Below are positions 1-7,802 of a DNA stretch of 64,000 nt, piece after piece. This stretch comes from Halobacteriovorax vibrionivorans (GTDB taxonomy: Bacteria > Bdellovibrionota > Bacteriovoracia > Bacteriovoracales > Bacteriovoracaceae). How positions within the stretch are numbered: position 1 is the first letter of the stretch; the number at the start of each line of letters is the position of its first letter. Below the pieces are notes generated by a model, which was not told where the DNA came from, made no database searches, and saw only the letters and a program-made list of their open reading frames with translations. The translations under genes and the position numbers were made by a program. The stretch lies in assembly GCF_003346865.1 (NCBI RefSeq), contig NZ_QDKL01000001.1, positions 930,001 to 994,000 on the forward strand, in the 5' to 3' direction.

Positions 1-372
1 GCCAGCAAGTTTTGAAGCTCTTAATCTTCTTTCACCAGCTACAAGTTCATATCCTTCATCCGCTTTAACAACAATTAAAGGCTGGATAACACCATTTTCC
101 TTAATTGAGTTAGATAGCTCATGAAGTTCTTCTTCTTTAAATATTTTACGTGGTTGATTTGGGTTTGCATGAATTGATGTAATATCCAACATTGATGGAT
201 TCGTTTCAACTTGTACTGCTGCTTCTCTTTGTACCGGTTTTTCAGGTTGATTTTCTGCCGCTACCTTTTGGAGATCTGAAAATGCAGCTTGCGCTTTCGA
301 TGCTTTAGAAGAACCACTTGTTCCACCTAAAAGAGAACCCATACCTTTACCTAGAGCTACTTTCTTTGCCAT
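1..372 (-). CDS. parB: Chromosome partitioning protein ParB (partial, 3' end outside window)
   Basis: The reverse strand reads open from an ATG at 372 to the window edge, giving 124 residues. It begins MAKKVALGKGMGSLLGG, has a low-complexity linker, and then the ParB N-terminal nuclease-like/CTPase domain with NPNQPRK (about residues 71-77) and the arginine box GERRLRA (about 113-119). ParB binds parS sites, clamps DNA using CTP and works with ParA in origin segregation. It lies 16 bp downstream of parA in the same direction, so the two are probably one operon. Five parS-like sites occur within the next 3.6 kb. The HTH and C-terminal dimerisation domains lie outside the window. The family assignment is very secure. 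Confidence 0.95.
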   Translation of the reverse strand, partial: MAKKVALGKGMGSLLGGTSGSSKASKAQAAFSDLQKVAAENQPEKPVQREAAVQVETNPSMLDITSIHANPNQPRKIFKEEELHELSNSIKENGVIQPLIVVKADEGYELVAGERRLRASKLAG

Positions 373-388
373 TTTCTCTTCCCCTTAC

Positions 389-1240
389 CTATTGAATATT
401 ACCTTGAAGTGTATTGTCGACATTATCAACTGAAGGCACCTCTGGTAGTCCATTTTGAGTTTCTACTGATTGAGCACGATCTTTAATAATAAGTTCTTTT
501 GCTAGAGCAAGGTAAGCTTCAGAACCTTTTGATTCAATATCGTAAAGAATGATTGGTTTCCCAAAAGATGGGCACTCGGCAAGTTTTACGTTTCTAGGTA
601 TTACCGCTTGAAACACTTTATCGCCGAAGTGCCTTCTAATCTCTTCAGAAACTTGTTTATGAAGAGAAGCTCTTCCATCAAACATAGTAAGGACGATTCC
701 GTCCATTTCTAATGCTGGATTTAAATTCGCTTTTATTAGTTTTACTGTATTAATTAATTGAGCAAGACCTTCCATCGCTAAATACTCTGTTTGCATTGGC
801 ACGATAAAGCTATCAGCTGCGTTTAGAGCGTTTACAGTTAGAAGACCTAATGATGGTGGACAATCGATTAGAATGTAGTCATATGAGTCCATAATAGGCA
901 TGAAAGCTGTCTTTAACTTAGACTCACGTGCAAACTCAGATACTAATTCAATCTCGGCACCAGATAGATTATTGTCAGAAGGACAAATATGTAAGTTAGG
1001 AAGTTCTGTTTCATAAATTGCTTCACGAATATCAGTTCTTCCAATCATTGCATGATATACATTACTATTTGTATGCTGCGATGAATCAAGTCCTAAACTA
1101 ACACTACCATTACCCTGCGGGTCTAGATCAATTACCAGAGTCTTTTTCTCGGCTACTGCTAGGCAGGCTGCTAGATTAATTGTGGTTGTTGTCTTACCAA
1201 CACCACCCTTCTGATTCATGAGTGCAATAATTTTAGCCAT
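389..1240 (-). CDS. parA: Chromosome partitioning ATPase ParA (Soj)
   Basis: The 283-residue protein opens with MAKIIALMNQ and a deviant Walker A KGGVGKTT at residues 11-18, followed by VIDLDPQGN and a Walker B-type YILIDCPPSLG, all typical of chromosomal ParA/Soj. The ATPase binds DNA nonspecifically as a dimer and is stimulated by ParB to move parS-loaded origins. About 30 C-terminal residues (after KELIIKD) are a polar tail of low conservation. It lies between rsmG and parB on the minus strand and is probably co-transcribed with both. Confidence 0.97.
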   Translation of the reverse strand: MAKIIALMNQKGGVGKTTTTINLAACLAVAEKKTLVIDLDPQGNGSVSLGLDSSQHTNSNVYHAMIGRTDIREAIYETELPNLHICPSDNNLSGAEIELVSEFARESKLKTAFMPIMDSYDYILIDCPPSLGLLTVNALNAADSFIVPMQTEYLAMEGLAQLINTVKLIKANLNPALEMDGIVLTMFDGRASLHKQVSEEIRRHFGDKVFQAVIPRNVKLAECPSFGKPIILYDIESKGSEAYLALAKELIIKDRAQSVETQNGLPEVPSVDNVDNTLQGNIQ

Positions 1241-1276
1241 TTATGTCTCCCCATATATATAGTTGTTACTATATTT

Positions 1277-1942
1277 TTAAAGAAATGAGGACAAAGTGAC
1301 AAGATTTTTATTTTTATTTTTTCGAAAATTGTTAATTTCTGTTCCACGTAGAACATTCTTGTTCCTAAGAGCAATCATCATACGCCCCTCAGTACCAGGA
1401 ATATCAACCAATGTTTCCTCTATAATGTCCCACTTACCACCAAGCCAATCAAGATCTTCAAGCTCGTAGAAATTTGGTCCCTTGTAAAAGATCACGTTTA
1501 CTTTCTTATCCGTGATAATTTTAGGAAGCAGATTTTCAATAGTCGAAACAGCTTTGAATGTAATTGTGCAATCACGGTCAAAGTATACGTGCTCGAATCT
1601 CTGATGATATGTCTTAACATTATCTAAACCGATGGCCTCAGCAATTTGATTAACGACTTTGGATTTTTTCCCTCTAGCTTCAAATCCAATATACTTTTTG
1701 TCAGGATTAAGACTTGCTAAAGGCAGTAATGGAAAACCTCCACCGAAACCAATATCCACATGAATCTCAGTCTTGTCATAGATCTTCTTTAGTGACTCCA
1801 CTTCTTCGATTGGCTTAACACTATCAACATATTGTTTCACGTGGAACTCTTCTGGTGTATTAATTCTTGTAAGGTTAATACCAGCAAATGGACCATTAAT
1901 TTGTTCTAAATACTTTTGGCAAAACTCAGTATCTTTCATCAT
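1277..1942 (-). CDS. rsmG: 16S rRNA (guanine-527-N7)-methyltransferase RsmG
   Basis: The 221-residue protein has the SAM-binding motif DIGFGGGFPLLPLA (residues 63-76), matching the family DxGxGxGFPGLPLA. The enzyme methylates G527 of 16S rRNA. The start ATG at 1942 overlaps the mnmG stop by 4 nt (ATGA), so translation is probably coupled. Two parS-like sequences (1833-1848 and 1340-1355) lie inside the frame and encode FHVKQY and VLRGTE, so this coding sequence also has to satisfy ParB binding. The last 20 or so residues after the second site are Lys/Asn-rich and look like a non-conserved tail. Confidence 0.93.
   Translation of the reverse strand: MMKDTEFCQKYLEQINGPFAGINLTRINTPEEFHVKQYVDSVKPIEEVESLKKIYDKTEIHVDIGFGGGFPLLPLASLNPDKKYIGFEARGKKSKVVNQIAEAIGLDNVKTYHQRFEHVYFDRDCTITFKAVSTIENLLPKIITDKKVNVIFYKGPNFYELEDLDWLGGKWDIIEETLVDIPGTEGRMMIALRNKNVLRGTEINNFRKNKNKNLVTLSSFL
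1340..1355. other. parS-like site inside rsmG
   Basis: The 16-mer TGTTCCACGTAGAACA is an imperfect palindrome close to the general bacterial parS consensus (TGTTTCACGTGAAACA type). It lies within the 3' part of rsmG. The presence of parA/parB next door supports the call. Confidence 0.85.
1833..1848. other. parS-like site inside rsmG
   Basis: TGTTTCACGTGGAACT differs slightly from the other copies and overlaps codons 34-39 of rsmG. It keeps the central CACGTG core that ParB HTH domains usually read. Confidence 0.8.
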
Positions 1943-3780
1943 AAAATATTTCCTGCCACAAAGGCCAAGGTCGCAGGTCTAATACCTACTATTCTCTGGA
2001 GTTGCCCAAAGCTTTCTGGTTTAATTTCTGTTATACGTTGGCGGCATTCGAAGGAGATATTCTCACTTGCAACTAATTGCTCCCAATTAATAGGTTTTTT
2101 ACTTAAGCGATTAATCTTAGCATTCTCCACTAATGCTCGATCAATATATCCTTCATATTTGAGAGAGATAGCTACTGTGCGAATCACATTTGGATCGAAG
2201 GCCATATTATTCTCACTCAATTCTCTAGTGAGAACATCTACTGGATTAAGTTGTGCTCTCTTTGAAAGTTCAGCAAGAGTTATATTTGAATTAAGCGGCC
2301 CATAACCCTTGTCTTTGAAATATTCTTTATTCTTTGGGTTAGCTTTATACGTATAGTTCTTCGCTACACTCCATATAATATTAAAGCTTCTTTCAAACTT
2401 ATCCTGGTAGCGATCAACTTCTGCGAAGAGACCCAGTTCCTGACGATATTTTTTCATACGTAGAATTGTATTATCCTCACGTACGTAAAGACGGTTCTCA
2501 TTTCTAGCAGTAAATAAACGATAAGGCTCATCTCTCTTATTAGAAACTAAATCCTCTACCATAACACCAATATATGAATCTTCACGATCAAGAATGAATT
2601 TGTCTGCACCTATTATAGACCTCGCTGCATTTATCCCTGCAATTAAACCTTGTCCTGCAGCTTCTTCATAACCAGAAGTTCCATTTACCTGTCCTGCAAA
2701 GTACAATCCTGGCATTTCCTTGGACTGAAGAGTTCGATCTAAGCATGTTGTATCAACAACATCATATTCCACAGCATAGCCATAGACAGCAATCTCTGCA
2801 TTCTCTAGGCCTTCTATTGTTCTAATGAAATCCAACTGAATTTCACGTGGAAGAGATGTTGAGATGCCATTTGGATAAAAGGTATCTAATTCATGTGATT
2901 CAGGTTCAACAAAAACATGGTGAATATCTTTTTCTTCATAACGATAGGCCTTATCTTCAATAGAAGGACAGTACCTAGGACCAACGCCTTTAATTTGACC
3001 ATTAAAAATAGGACTTCTCTCTTTATTCTCACGTATAATCCCAAGGGTCTTTTCATTAGTCTTTGTTAAATGACATGAAACTTGATCAATAAACCTCTCA
3101 TTAAGTTCATGTCCATAGTGGAAGTTAACAGCATTAATATCGCTTTCCTGCTCTACCATCTTTGAAAAATCAATAGAATCACGTTTCAACCTAGCAGGAG
3201 TTCCTGTTTTAAACCTTGTTTTAAGTGCAGTAACACCCACAAAGATATTCTCTAGAGAATCGGCCTTTAGACAATCAACACGTCCACCATCAGACTGCTC
3301 CTCACCTGTATGCATTTTTCCAGCAAGGAAAGTTCCTGTTGTTACAACAATCTTCTTAGAGAGATACTCACCTTCTGTTGTCTTAATGAGAAACTGCTCT
3401 TGATCTTTACTAACCCTTTCCACCATTTCACGAATAACGGTGATATTCTCATTGGCAGCAACCTCAGCTTCTGCGTTTCTTGCATAGACCTCTTTATCGA
3501 TTTGGACACGTGTCGACTGGACAGCGTAACCCTTTGATTCATTTAATGTACGGTATTGAATAGCGCTGCGATCTGCAAGCTTTCCCATAATGCCGCCAAG
3601 GGCATCAATCTCACGAACTACCTGACCTTTACCAACACCACCAACTGCTGGGTTACAGGGAGCTGAAGCAATACTTACCCCTGGCATCGTTACGATCGCA
3701 ACCTTTAAATCGAATTGAGCAGCGGCCCAAGCAGCTTCAAGCCCAGCATGTCCCCCACCTATAATTGCTACATCAAACAT
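1939..3780 (-). CDS. mnmG: tRNA uridine-34 5-carboxymethylaminomethyl modification enzyme MnmG (GidA)
   Basis: The 613-residue protein has the FAD-binding GGGHAG at residues 8-13, then the family block APCNPAVGGVGKGQ and VREIDALGG. Further on are GVTALKTRFKTGTPAR and, in the C-terminal half, GQVNGTSGYEEAAGQG, all diagnostic of MnmG. With MnmE it forms the FAD/GTP-dependent complex that makes cmnm5U34 in tRNA wobble positions. The length is normal. It sits between mnmE and rsmG, separated from mnmE by a parS cluster, and overlaps rsmG by 4 nt. Confidence 0.97.
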   Translation of the reverse strand: MFDVAIIGGGHAGLEAAWAAAQFDLKVAIVTMPGVSIASAPCNPAVGGVGKGQVVREIDALGGIMGKLADRSAIQYRTLNESKGYAVQSTRVQIDKEVYARNAEAEVAANENITVIREMVERVSKDQEQFLIKTTEGEYLSKKIVVTTGTFLAGKMHTGEEQSDGGRVDCLKADSLENIFVGVTALKTRFKTGTPARLKRDSIDFSKMVEQESDINAVNFHYGHELNERFIDQVSCHLTKTNEKTLGIIRENKERSPIFNGQIKGVGPRYCPSIEDKAYRYEEKDIHHVFVEPESHELDTFYPNGISTSLPREIQLDFIRTIEGLENAEIAVYGYAVEYDVVDTTCLDRTLQSKEMPGLYFAGQVNGTSGYEEAAGQGLIAGINAARSIIGADKFILDREDSYIGVMVEDLVSNKRDEPYRLFTARNENRLYVREDNTILRMKKYRQELGLFAEVDRYQDKFERSFNIIWSVAKNYTYKANPKNKEYFKDKGYGPLNSNITLAELSKRAQLNPVDVLTRELSENNMAFDPNVIRTVAISLKYEGYIDRALVENAKINRLSKKPINWEQLVASENISFECRQRITEIKPESFGQLQRIVGIRPATLAFVAGNIL

Positions 3781-3800
3781 AGTTTTTCCAATTTCACACG

Positions 3801-3816
3801 TGTTCCACGTGGAACT
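3801..3816. other. parS-like site (mnmE-mnmG intergenic, copy 1)
   Basis: TGTTCCACGTGGAACT contains the perfect 14-mer palindrome GTTCCACGTGGAAC and is the best-formed copy. It starts 21 bp upstream of the mnmG start codon. Confidence 0.9.
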
Positions 3817-3828
3817 ATTACCCTGGCT

Positions 3829-3844
3829 TGTTCTACGTGGAACA
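3829..3844. other. parS-like site (mnmE-mnmG intergenic, copy 2)
   Basis: TGTTCTACGTGGAACA is the reverse complement of the copy at 1340-1355, so those two are identical in opposite orientation. It begins 28 bp after copy 1. Confidence 0.88.
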
Positions 3845-3867
3845 AATGGGCGCAGTTCTAATAATAA

Positions 3868-3883
3868 AGTTCTACGTGGAACA
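3868..3883. other. parS-like site (mnmE-mnmG intergenic, copy 3)
   Basis: AGTTCTACGTGGAACA matches copy 2 at 15 of 16 positions. With the other two it fills the 141-bp gap between mnmE and mnmG, which otherwise shows no gene. Confidence 0.87.
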
Positions 3884-3921
3884 TTTAAGCTATATTTTAA
3901 GAAAAATCAATGGTTTATATA

Positions 3922-5496
3922 TTATTTACCGATACAGAAGTTAGTAAATATATGTGTCAGGGTATCATCTGGACTGATAATTCCAATAAGTTCTGCGGTT
4001 TTCTTTTCAAGTATTGAAACTTCAGAGGATATGATAGCGATATCATCTAAGTATTTGATATTACTAGAGAATTCACTAAATTTACTATAAATATCATTGA
4101 TGACAATACGGTGTCTTTCGATTGATATCGGGTCACTATTACGTAATTTCGTATACTTAGATAGTATATCTTGAGTAATTAAGTCAGTTATATGAGGTGG
4201 TTCTATAGGACCAGTCTTTTGATTTTTTCCTACTTTTGCCCCTGTAGGACCAGTATTGTCCTGTGGTTCTATAGGACCATTTTTTTGATTTGCCCCCATA
4301 GGACCGAGATTAAATTCTTCTAATTCTTTTGGTTCTATAGAACCACTTGTTGTTTTTGGTCCGATAGGACCACTTATTTCAACAAGTCTCCCCTCGCCTT
4401 TTGAAGTGTCGGCACTATAGTATTTAATAGCCTTTGGAAGATTTGATTTTAAAGTATCTAAATTTAAATCACCCTCAAACTCATCAAAATGTGTAAAGAT
4501 AAGAGCATCAAAAAGTGTCTCATTGATATCGTGATATTGGTATTTTTCTACTTCATTTATATTAACTAGAAGAATTTTATAAAATGCATTGTCGATAAGA
4601 TTACGACTTCTCTTTATTCCTTCTTCTTCAATAACATCAGTTGTATTGCGTAGACCGGCCGTATCCACTAATTTAAATGTTTCATTTCCAAGGCTGATAT
4701 ATTCAGAAATATAATCACGAGTGGTTCCTGCAATATCTGAAACAATTGAGCGGGATTCATCGAGAAATAAATTAAAGAGAGAACTCTTTCCAGCGTTCGG
4801 TTCACCACATAGAACTATATCTGGCGACATTAAGCTTTTAGCGTTCACACTTGCACTTCTGTGAAGTGAGCTAATATGCGTACTAATATCAGAAACGGCC
4901 TCATCTAAAAGTTTCTGCGACTGTTCCTCCCCTACGTCTTCAGCAAAATCGATATTAATTTCAACTGCAGCTTTCAGTTTTAAAAACTTATCGTAGAGAT
5001 CAGTGTATTTTTGATAAAGGCTTCCATTTAAAAGTTTAAGTCCTTCATCAAGCATTAGAGAAGAAGAAGCATTTAGGAGAGCATCAAGTCCTTCAACTTG
5101 TGCAAGGGAGAGCTTCTTATTCTTTAGTGCTCGATAAGTGAATTCACCATTTTTTGCGAGACGAAAATTACCAGAGTTAATGAATGCATTCATAATACGC
5201 TTTAAATTAAGTGTATTTCCATGAGCTGCAATCTCTAATATATTTTCACCATTGTAACTATTAGGTCCCTTAAAATAAGTGATAACTACTTCATCCAGGA
5301 AGTTTCCATCAATGTCATAGAGATTAACAAATGTCGCTTTTCTTATTTCAAGTTTTGAAAGGTCTTTTTTGAAAAATGGTCCTATAGAACCAACGAGATC
5401 GGTAAAACCAGATAAACGGATAACCCCTATGGCCGTATTCTCACTTAAGCCGGTAGAGCATGCGACAATAGGTTGGTCATCCGTTTGGTATATCAT
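3922..5496 (-). CDS. mnmE: tRNA modification GTPase MnmE (TrmE) with a repeat-rich insertion
   Basis: The protein is 524 residues where about 450 is usual. Visible motifs are G1 GEPNAGKSS (231-239), GTTRD (G2 region, 257-261), DTAG (G3, 278-281), a G5-type SADTSKGEG (361-369) and the C-terminal CIGK (521-524) whose Cys is characteristic of MnmE. The G4 position reads THFD (335-338) instead of NKxD. Residues about 375-437 are extra and hold six copies of a GPIEP/GPIGP-like pentapeptide, each encoded by a 15-bp near-palindrome; a seventh copy sits at residues 36-40. The gene starts 3 nt after the yidC stop and should be translationally coupled. The function with MnmG in cmnm5U34 formation is secure; the effect of the insertion is unknown. 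Confidence 0.95.
   Translation of the reverse strand: MIYQTDDQPIVACSTGLSENTAIGVIRLSGFTDLVGSIGPFFKKDLSKLEIRKATFVNLYDIDGNFLDEVVITYFKGPNSYNGENILEIAAHGNTLNLKRIMNAFINSGNFRLAKNGEFTYRALKNKKLSLAQVEGLDALLNASSSLMLDEGLKLLNGSLYQKYTDLYDKFLKLKAAVEINIDFAEDVGEEQSQKLLDEAVSDISTHISSLHRSASVNAKSLMSPDIVLCGEPNAGKSSLFNLFLDESRSIVSDIAGTTRDYISEYISLGNETFKLVDTAGLRNTTDVIEEEGIKRSRNLIDNAFYKILLVNINEVEKYQYHDINETLFDALIFTHFDEFEGDLNLDTLKSNLPKAIKYYSADTSKGEGRLVEISGPIGPKTTSGSIEPKELEEFNLGPMGANQKNGPIEPQDNTGPTGAKVGKNQKTGPIEPPHITDLITQDILSKYTKLRNSDPISIERHRIVINDIYSKFSEFSSNIKYLDDIAIISSEVSILEKKTAELIGIISPDDTLTHIFTNFCIGK
4199..4373. repeat. Cluster of six near-palindromic ~15-bp repeats inside mnmE
   Basis: Six copies of a unit with the core GGTYCTATAGRACC occur at about 4199-4213, 4238-4252, 4265-4279, 4292-4306, 4331-4345 and 4356-4373. 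All are in frame with mnmE and encode GPIEP, GPTGA, GPIEP, GPMGA, GSIEP and GPIGP when read from the minus strand (listed in + coordinate order). Each copy is separated by 12-25 bp of unrelated sequence, so this is not a simple tandem array. Single copies occur at 5377-5392, 8311-8330 and 19669-19685. Confidence 0.85.
5377..5392. repeat. Dispersed near-palindrome, copy in mnmE 5' region
   Basis: TGGTCCTATAGAACCA matches the mnmE cluster unit in the opposite orientation and encodes GSIGP at MnmE residues 36-40. Confidence 0.8.
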
Positions 5497-5499
5497 TTT

Positions 5500-6978
5500 C
5501 TATGCGTCTGCTGTTTTATAAACGTATAACTGCTGTGCAATCCCTAAAATATTTGAAACTGCAAAGTAAAGATTTAATCCTGCCGGTAGATCTTTCATAA
5601 TAAAAATGAAAACAATTGGCATGATATACATAATCTTTTGTTGATTAGGATCTGCTGATGTTGAAGGGTTAAGTCTAGTTTGAGCTAGCATTGTAATACC
5701 CATAATCGCAGGCAGAATGTAATATGGATCCTTTGCACTAAGATCAGTTAACCAAAAGTAAAATGGAGAACCAACTAGTTCAACTGAATTTGAAATTGCT
5801 TGATAGAAAGCGATGAAAATAGGAATTTGAAGAACCATTGGTAAACATCCACCTAATGGTGAAGCTCCAGATCTTTTAAATAATTCCATTGTTGCTTTCT
5901 GTTGCTTCATTGGATCATCAGCATACTTTTCTTTAAGCTTAGCAATTTCAGGTTGAAGTTTTTGCATCTTCTTCATTGAACGGAAAGACTTAGCTTGCAG
6001 CGGGTATGTTGCGATACGAATAACAAGTGTTAAAAGAATAATAGCAATACCGTAGTTACCTACATACTTATATACGAATTGCATTGCCTTAAGAATTGGA
6101 ACAGCAAAAATTCCAAAGATACCAAAATCAATTGAAAGATCGAGTTGATCGTCAAAAGCTAGAAGGTAATCATAATTTTTAAGAGCATATAACATATAAC
6201 CGTTATAAGTTTTTTTACCACGAACTGTTTGAAAGAAAGCATCTCCACTTTCAGTCGTCAGATAATTAATTGTTTGTTTTTCATTAAATACATTTAAGAA
6301 TACATGGTGATTAAAATCTAATCCTAACCACTTTAACTTGCCTTCCCCATTCTCATCTGATTCTAAGTTTAGACGTTCAGTATCAACTGTTTGAAGAATA
6401 TATTGACGGTAAGTTCTGTTATCAGATTGTTTTTCTGATGAAGACATATTGTATGAAAGTCTAAAGTCTTGTGTACCTTCGATTTCATAACTTAAACGCC
6501 CATCATCCAGAAGACTTAAACGAATAGAAATATTTTTTTCTAAATCATTTGCAACAACTTCATTTGGTGATGTTTTCTCATCAAAAACAAAATTAAAGTT
6601 TTGAAGGTTATTGTTGATATCAATTACTTTAAAAGCAAAGAAGTTATCTTTATCAGATAATTCCTTTAAACTCATGGCCGTTTTATTTCCAGTAGCTGCT
6701 TTAAAAGAAAGATCGCTATTTACAGTATAACTATAAGGTCCATTCTCTAAAGTGACACTTTTAAGATTTGTTGCTTTTGCTGAACTCGTAGCAATTGCCT
6801 TAGGAGTTGTAGACTCTTGCGAAGTCGTTTCTGACTTTGTTTGAGTTTGAGCTGTTGACTGCTCTTGCTTAACTTGTGTTTGAGTGTTTTGAGTTGGACT
6901 AAAAAGCGCTTGCCATGTGAAGACAATAACACCTGCTAATACAAACGCTAAAACGGTGCGTTTTTGATCATTATTCAT
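5500..6978 (-). CDS. yidC: Membrane protein insertase YidC
   Basis: The 492-residue protein starts with an N-terminal transmembrane anchor (VLAFVLAGVIVFTWQALF), followed by a Gln/Thr/Ser-rich linker and a periplasmic beta domain. The conserved five-helix insertase core follows (from about residue 300), with IRIATYPLQAKSFRSMKKMQ and GGCLPMVLQIPIFIAFYQAI, including the conserved membrane Arg. YidC inserts and folds inner-membrane proteins. An SD-like GGAG lies 9 nt before the ATG. It follows rnpA and precedes mnmE in the usual rpmH-rnpA-yidC-mnmE order; no yidD frame is seen between rnpA and yidC. Confidence 0.97.
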   Translation of the reverse strand: MNNDQKRTVLAFVLAGVIVFTWQALFSPTQNTQTQVKQEQSTAQTQTKSETTSQESTTPKAIATSSAKATNLKSVTLENGPYSYTVNSDLSFKAATGNKTAMSLKELSDKDNFFAFKVIDINNNLQNFNFVFDEKTSPNEVVANDLEKNISIRLSLLDDGRLSYEIEGTQDFRLSYNMSSSEKQSDNRTYRQYILQTVDTERLNLESDENGEGKLKWLGLDFNHHVFLNVFNEKQTINYLTTESGDAFFQTVRGKKTYNGYMLYALKNYDYLLAFDDQLDLSIDFGIFGIFAVPILKAMQFVYKYVGNYGIAIILLTLVIRIATYPLQAKSFRSMKKMQKLQPEIAKLKEKYADDPMKQQKATMELFKRSGASPLGGCLPMVLQIPIFIAFYQAISNSVELVGSPFYFWLTDLSAKDPYYILPAIMGITMLAQTRLNPSTSADPNQQKIMYIMPIVFIFIMKDLPAGLNLYFAVSNILGIAQQLYVYKTADA

Positions 6979-7049
6979 GCGAGATAACTCCTAAACTGGT
7001 AATTATAAGTACAGGATTTTTAACATGCCCTACGGCACTTGTTAACTTT

Positions 7050-7409
7050 TTATTGCAGTTTTGCGAATGCTCTTTCTAAAGAGATTTTGAGGTCTTTTTT
7101 GGGATCTTCGGATTGTTTAAAAAGACGATTAGAAACAACTACCATGATATCTTTCCCATCATTACGATAAGGACTCATACGAAAAAATTCGCGAATTAAA
7201 CGCTTACAAAGATTGCGCTTATTTGCCTTACCTACTTTTTTGGTAACAGAAAATCCGATTCTAGAAGTTTCAGAATTAATTCGCGATGGCTTATAATAAA
7301 CTCTTAGCCAGCGATCAGTGATAATTTTTGAATTCTTTCGAAGATAAGAGAAATCTTCAGTTGATAGCAATCTTGAACTTTTATCAAAAGTGCTATCAAC
7401 TGATTCCAT
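7050..7409 (-). CDS. rnpA: Ribonuclease P protein component
   Basis: This 119-residue basic protein has IGFSVTKKVGKANKRNLCKR followed by LIREFFR, the RNR signature of RnpA. It binds the RNase P RNA and assists tRNA 5' maturation. Its ATG overlaps the rpmH stop by one base (TAATG), so translation is coupled. The N-terminus carries about 15 residues ([15 protein letters not shown]) before the conserved SxxDFxxLRKNSK start. The 70 bp between this gene and yidC contain an imperfect stem-loop around 7026-7045. Confidence 0.95.
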   Translation of the reverse strand: MESVDSTFDKSSRLLSTEDFSYLRKNSKIITDRWLRVYYKPSRINSETSRIGFSVTKKVGKANKRNLCKRLIREFFRMSPYRNDGKDIMVVVSNRLFKQSEDPKKDLKISLERAFAKLQ

Positions 7410-7561
7410 TATTTCTTACCGTGAGAAACTGTAAGTTGCTTACGTCCCTTAGCTCTACGAGCCTTGATAACGTTGCGACCACCAGCTGTTTCCATTCTTT
7501 TAAGGAAACCGTGTACTCTCATTCTTTTCTTTCTTTTTGGCTGCCAAGTTCTTTTAGACAT
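7409..7561 (-). CDS. rpmH: 50S ribosomal protein L34
   Basis: This short frame encodes 50 residues beginning [19 protein letters not shown] and containing [15 protein letters not shown], which is L34. It is the first gene of the minus-strand operon and sits 241 bp from the divergent dnaA. Its TAA stop shares a base with the rnpA ATG. The GC content and codon choice are typical of a highly expressed gene. Confidence 0.97.
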   Translation of the reverse strand: MSKRTWQPKRKKRMRVHGFLKRMETAGGRNVIKARRAKGRKQLTVSHGKK

Positions 7562-7802
7562 CTTCAACCTACCTAACTATAACTGTTAAACTTAAAATTA
7601 ATATTGTAAGGGCTAGTATTATACCATTTCGCATCACCGGTCAATGGCCCTGTAGATAGTGCAGGCCAAAATATTTGATTTATTTGGCCATGCGTAAAAA
7701 ACTTATTTTTTTATTGGCCTAGGATTTTGGGCCATGATACAAATTTGCCCCACAACACAGAATTAAAGAAAAATTGACGAGTGCAGCTCAAGGGAATAGA
7801 TC
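7562..7802. promoter_or_regulatory. Divergent rpmH / dnaA promoter region
   Basis: The 241 bp between the rpmH and dnaA start codons hold no gene and must contain both promoters. Five GGCC tetranucleotides occur at 7646, 7664, 7686, 7716 and 7730, which is striking in such AT-rich DNA. No convincing DnaA box was seen here. An SD-like AAGGGA lies 7 nt before the dnaA ATG. Confidence 0.6.

Noticed and set aside
1916..3537. Antisense open frames within mnmG (for example 1916-2305 and 3310-3537, plus strand)
   Set aside because: They lie opposite a well-conserved gene, have no SD, and show no recognisable protein features, so they are shadows of the real frame.
4199..4373. Collagen-like Gly-X-Y repeat in MnmE
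   Set aside because: The pentapeptides are separated by 4-10 unrelated residues, so no continuous Gly-X-Y triplets exist. The DNA palindrome explains the pattern better.
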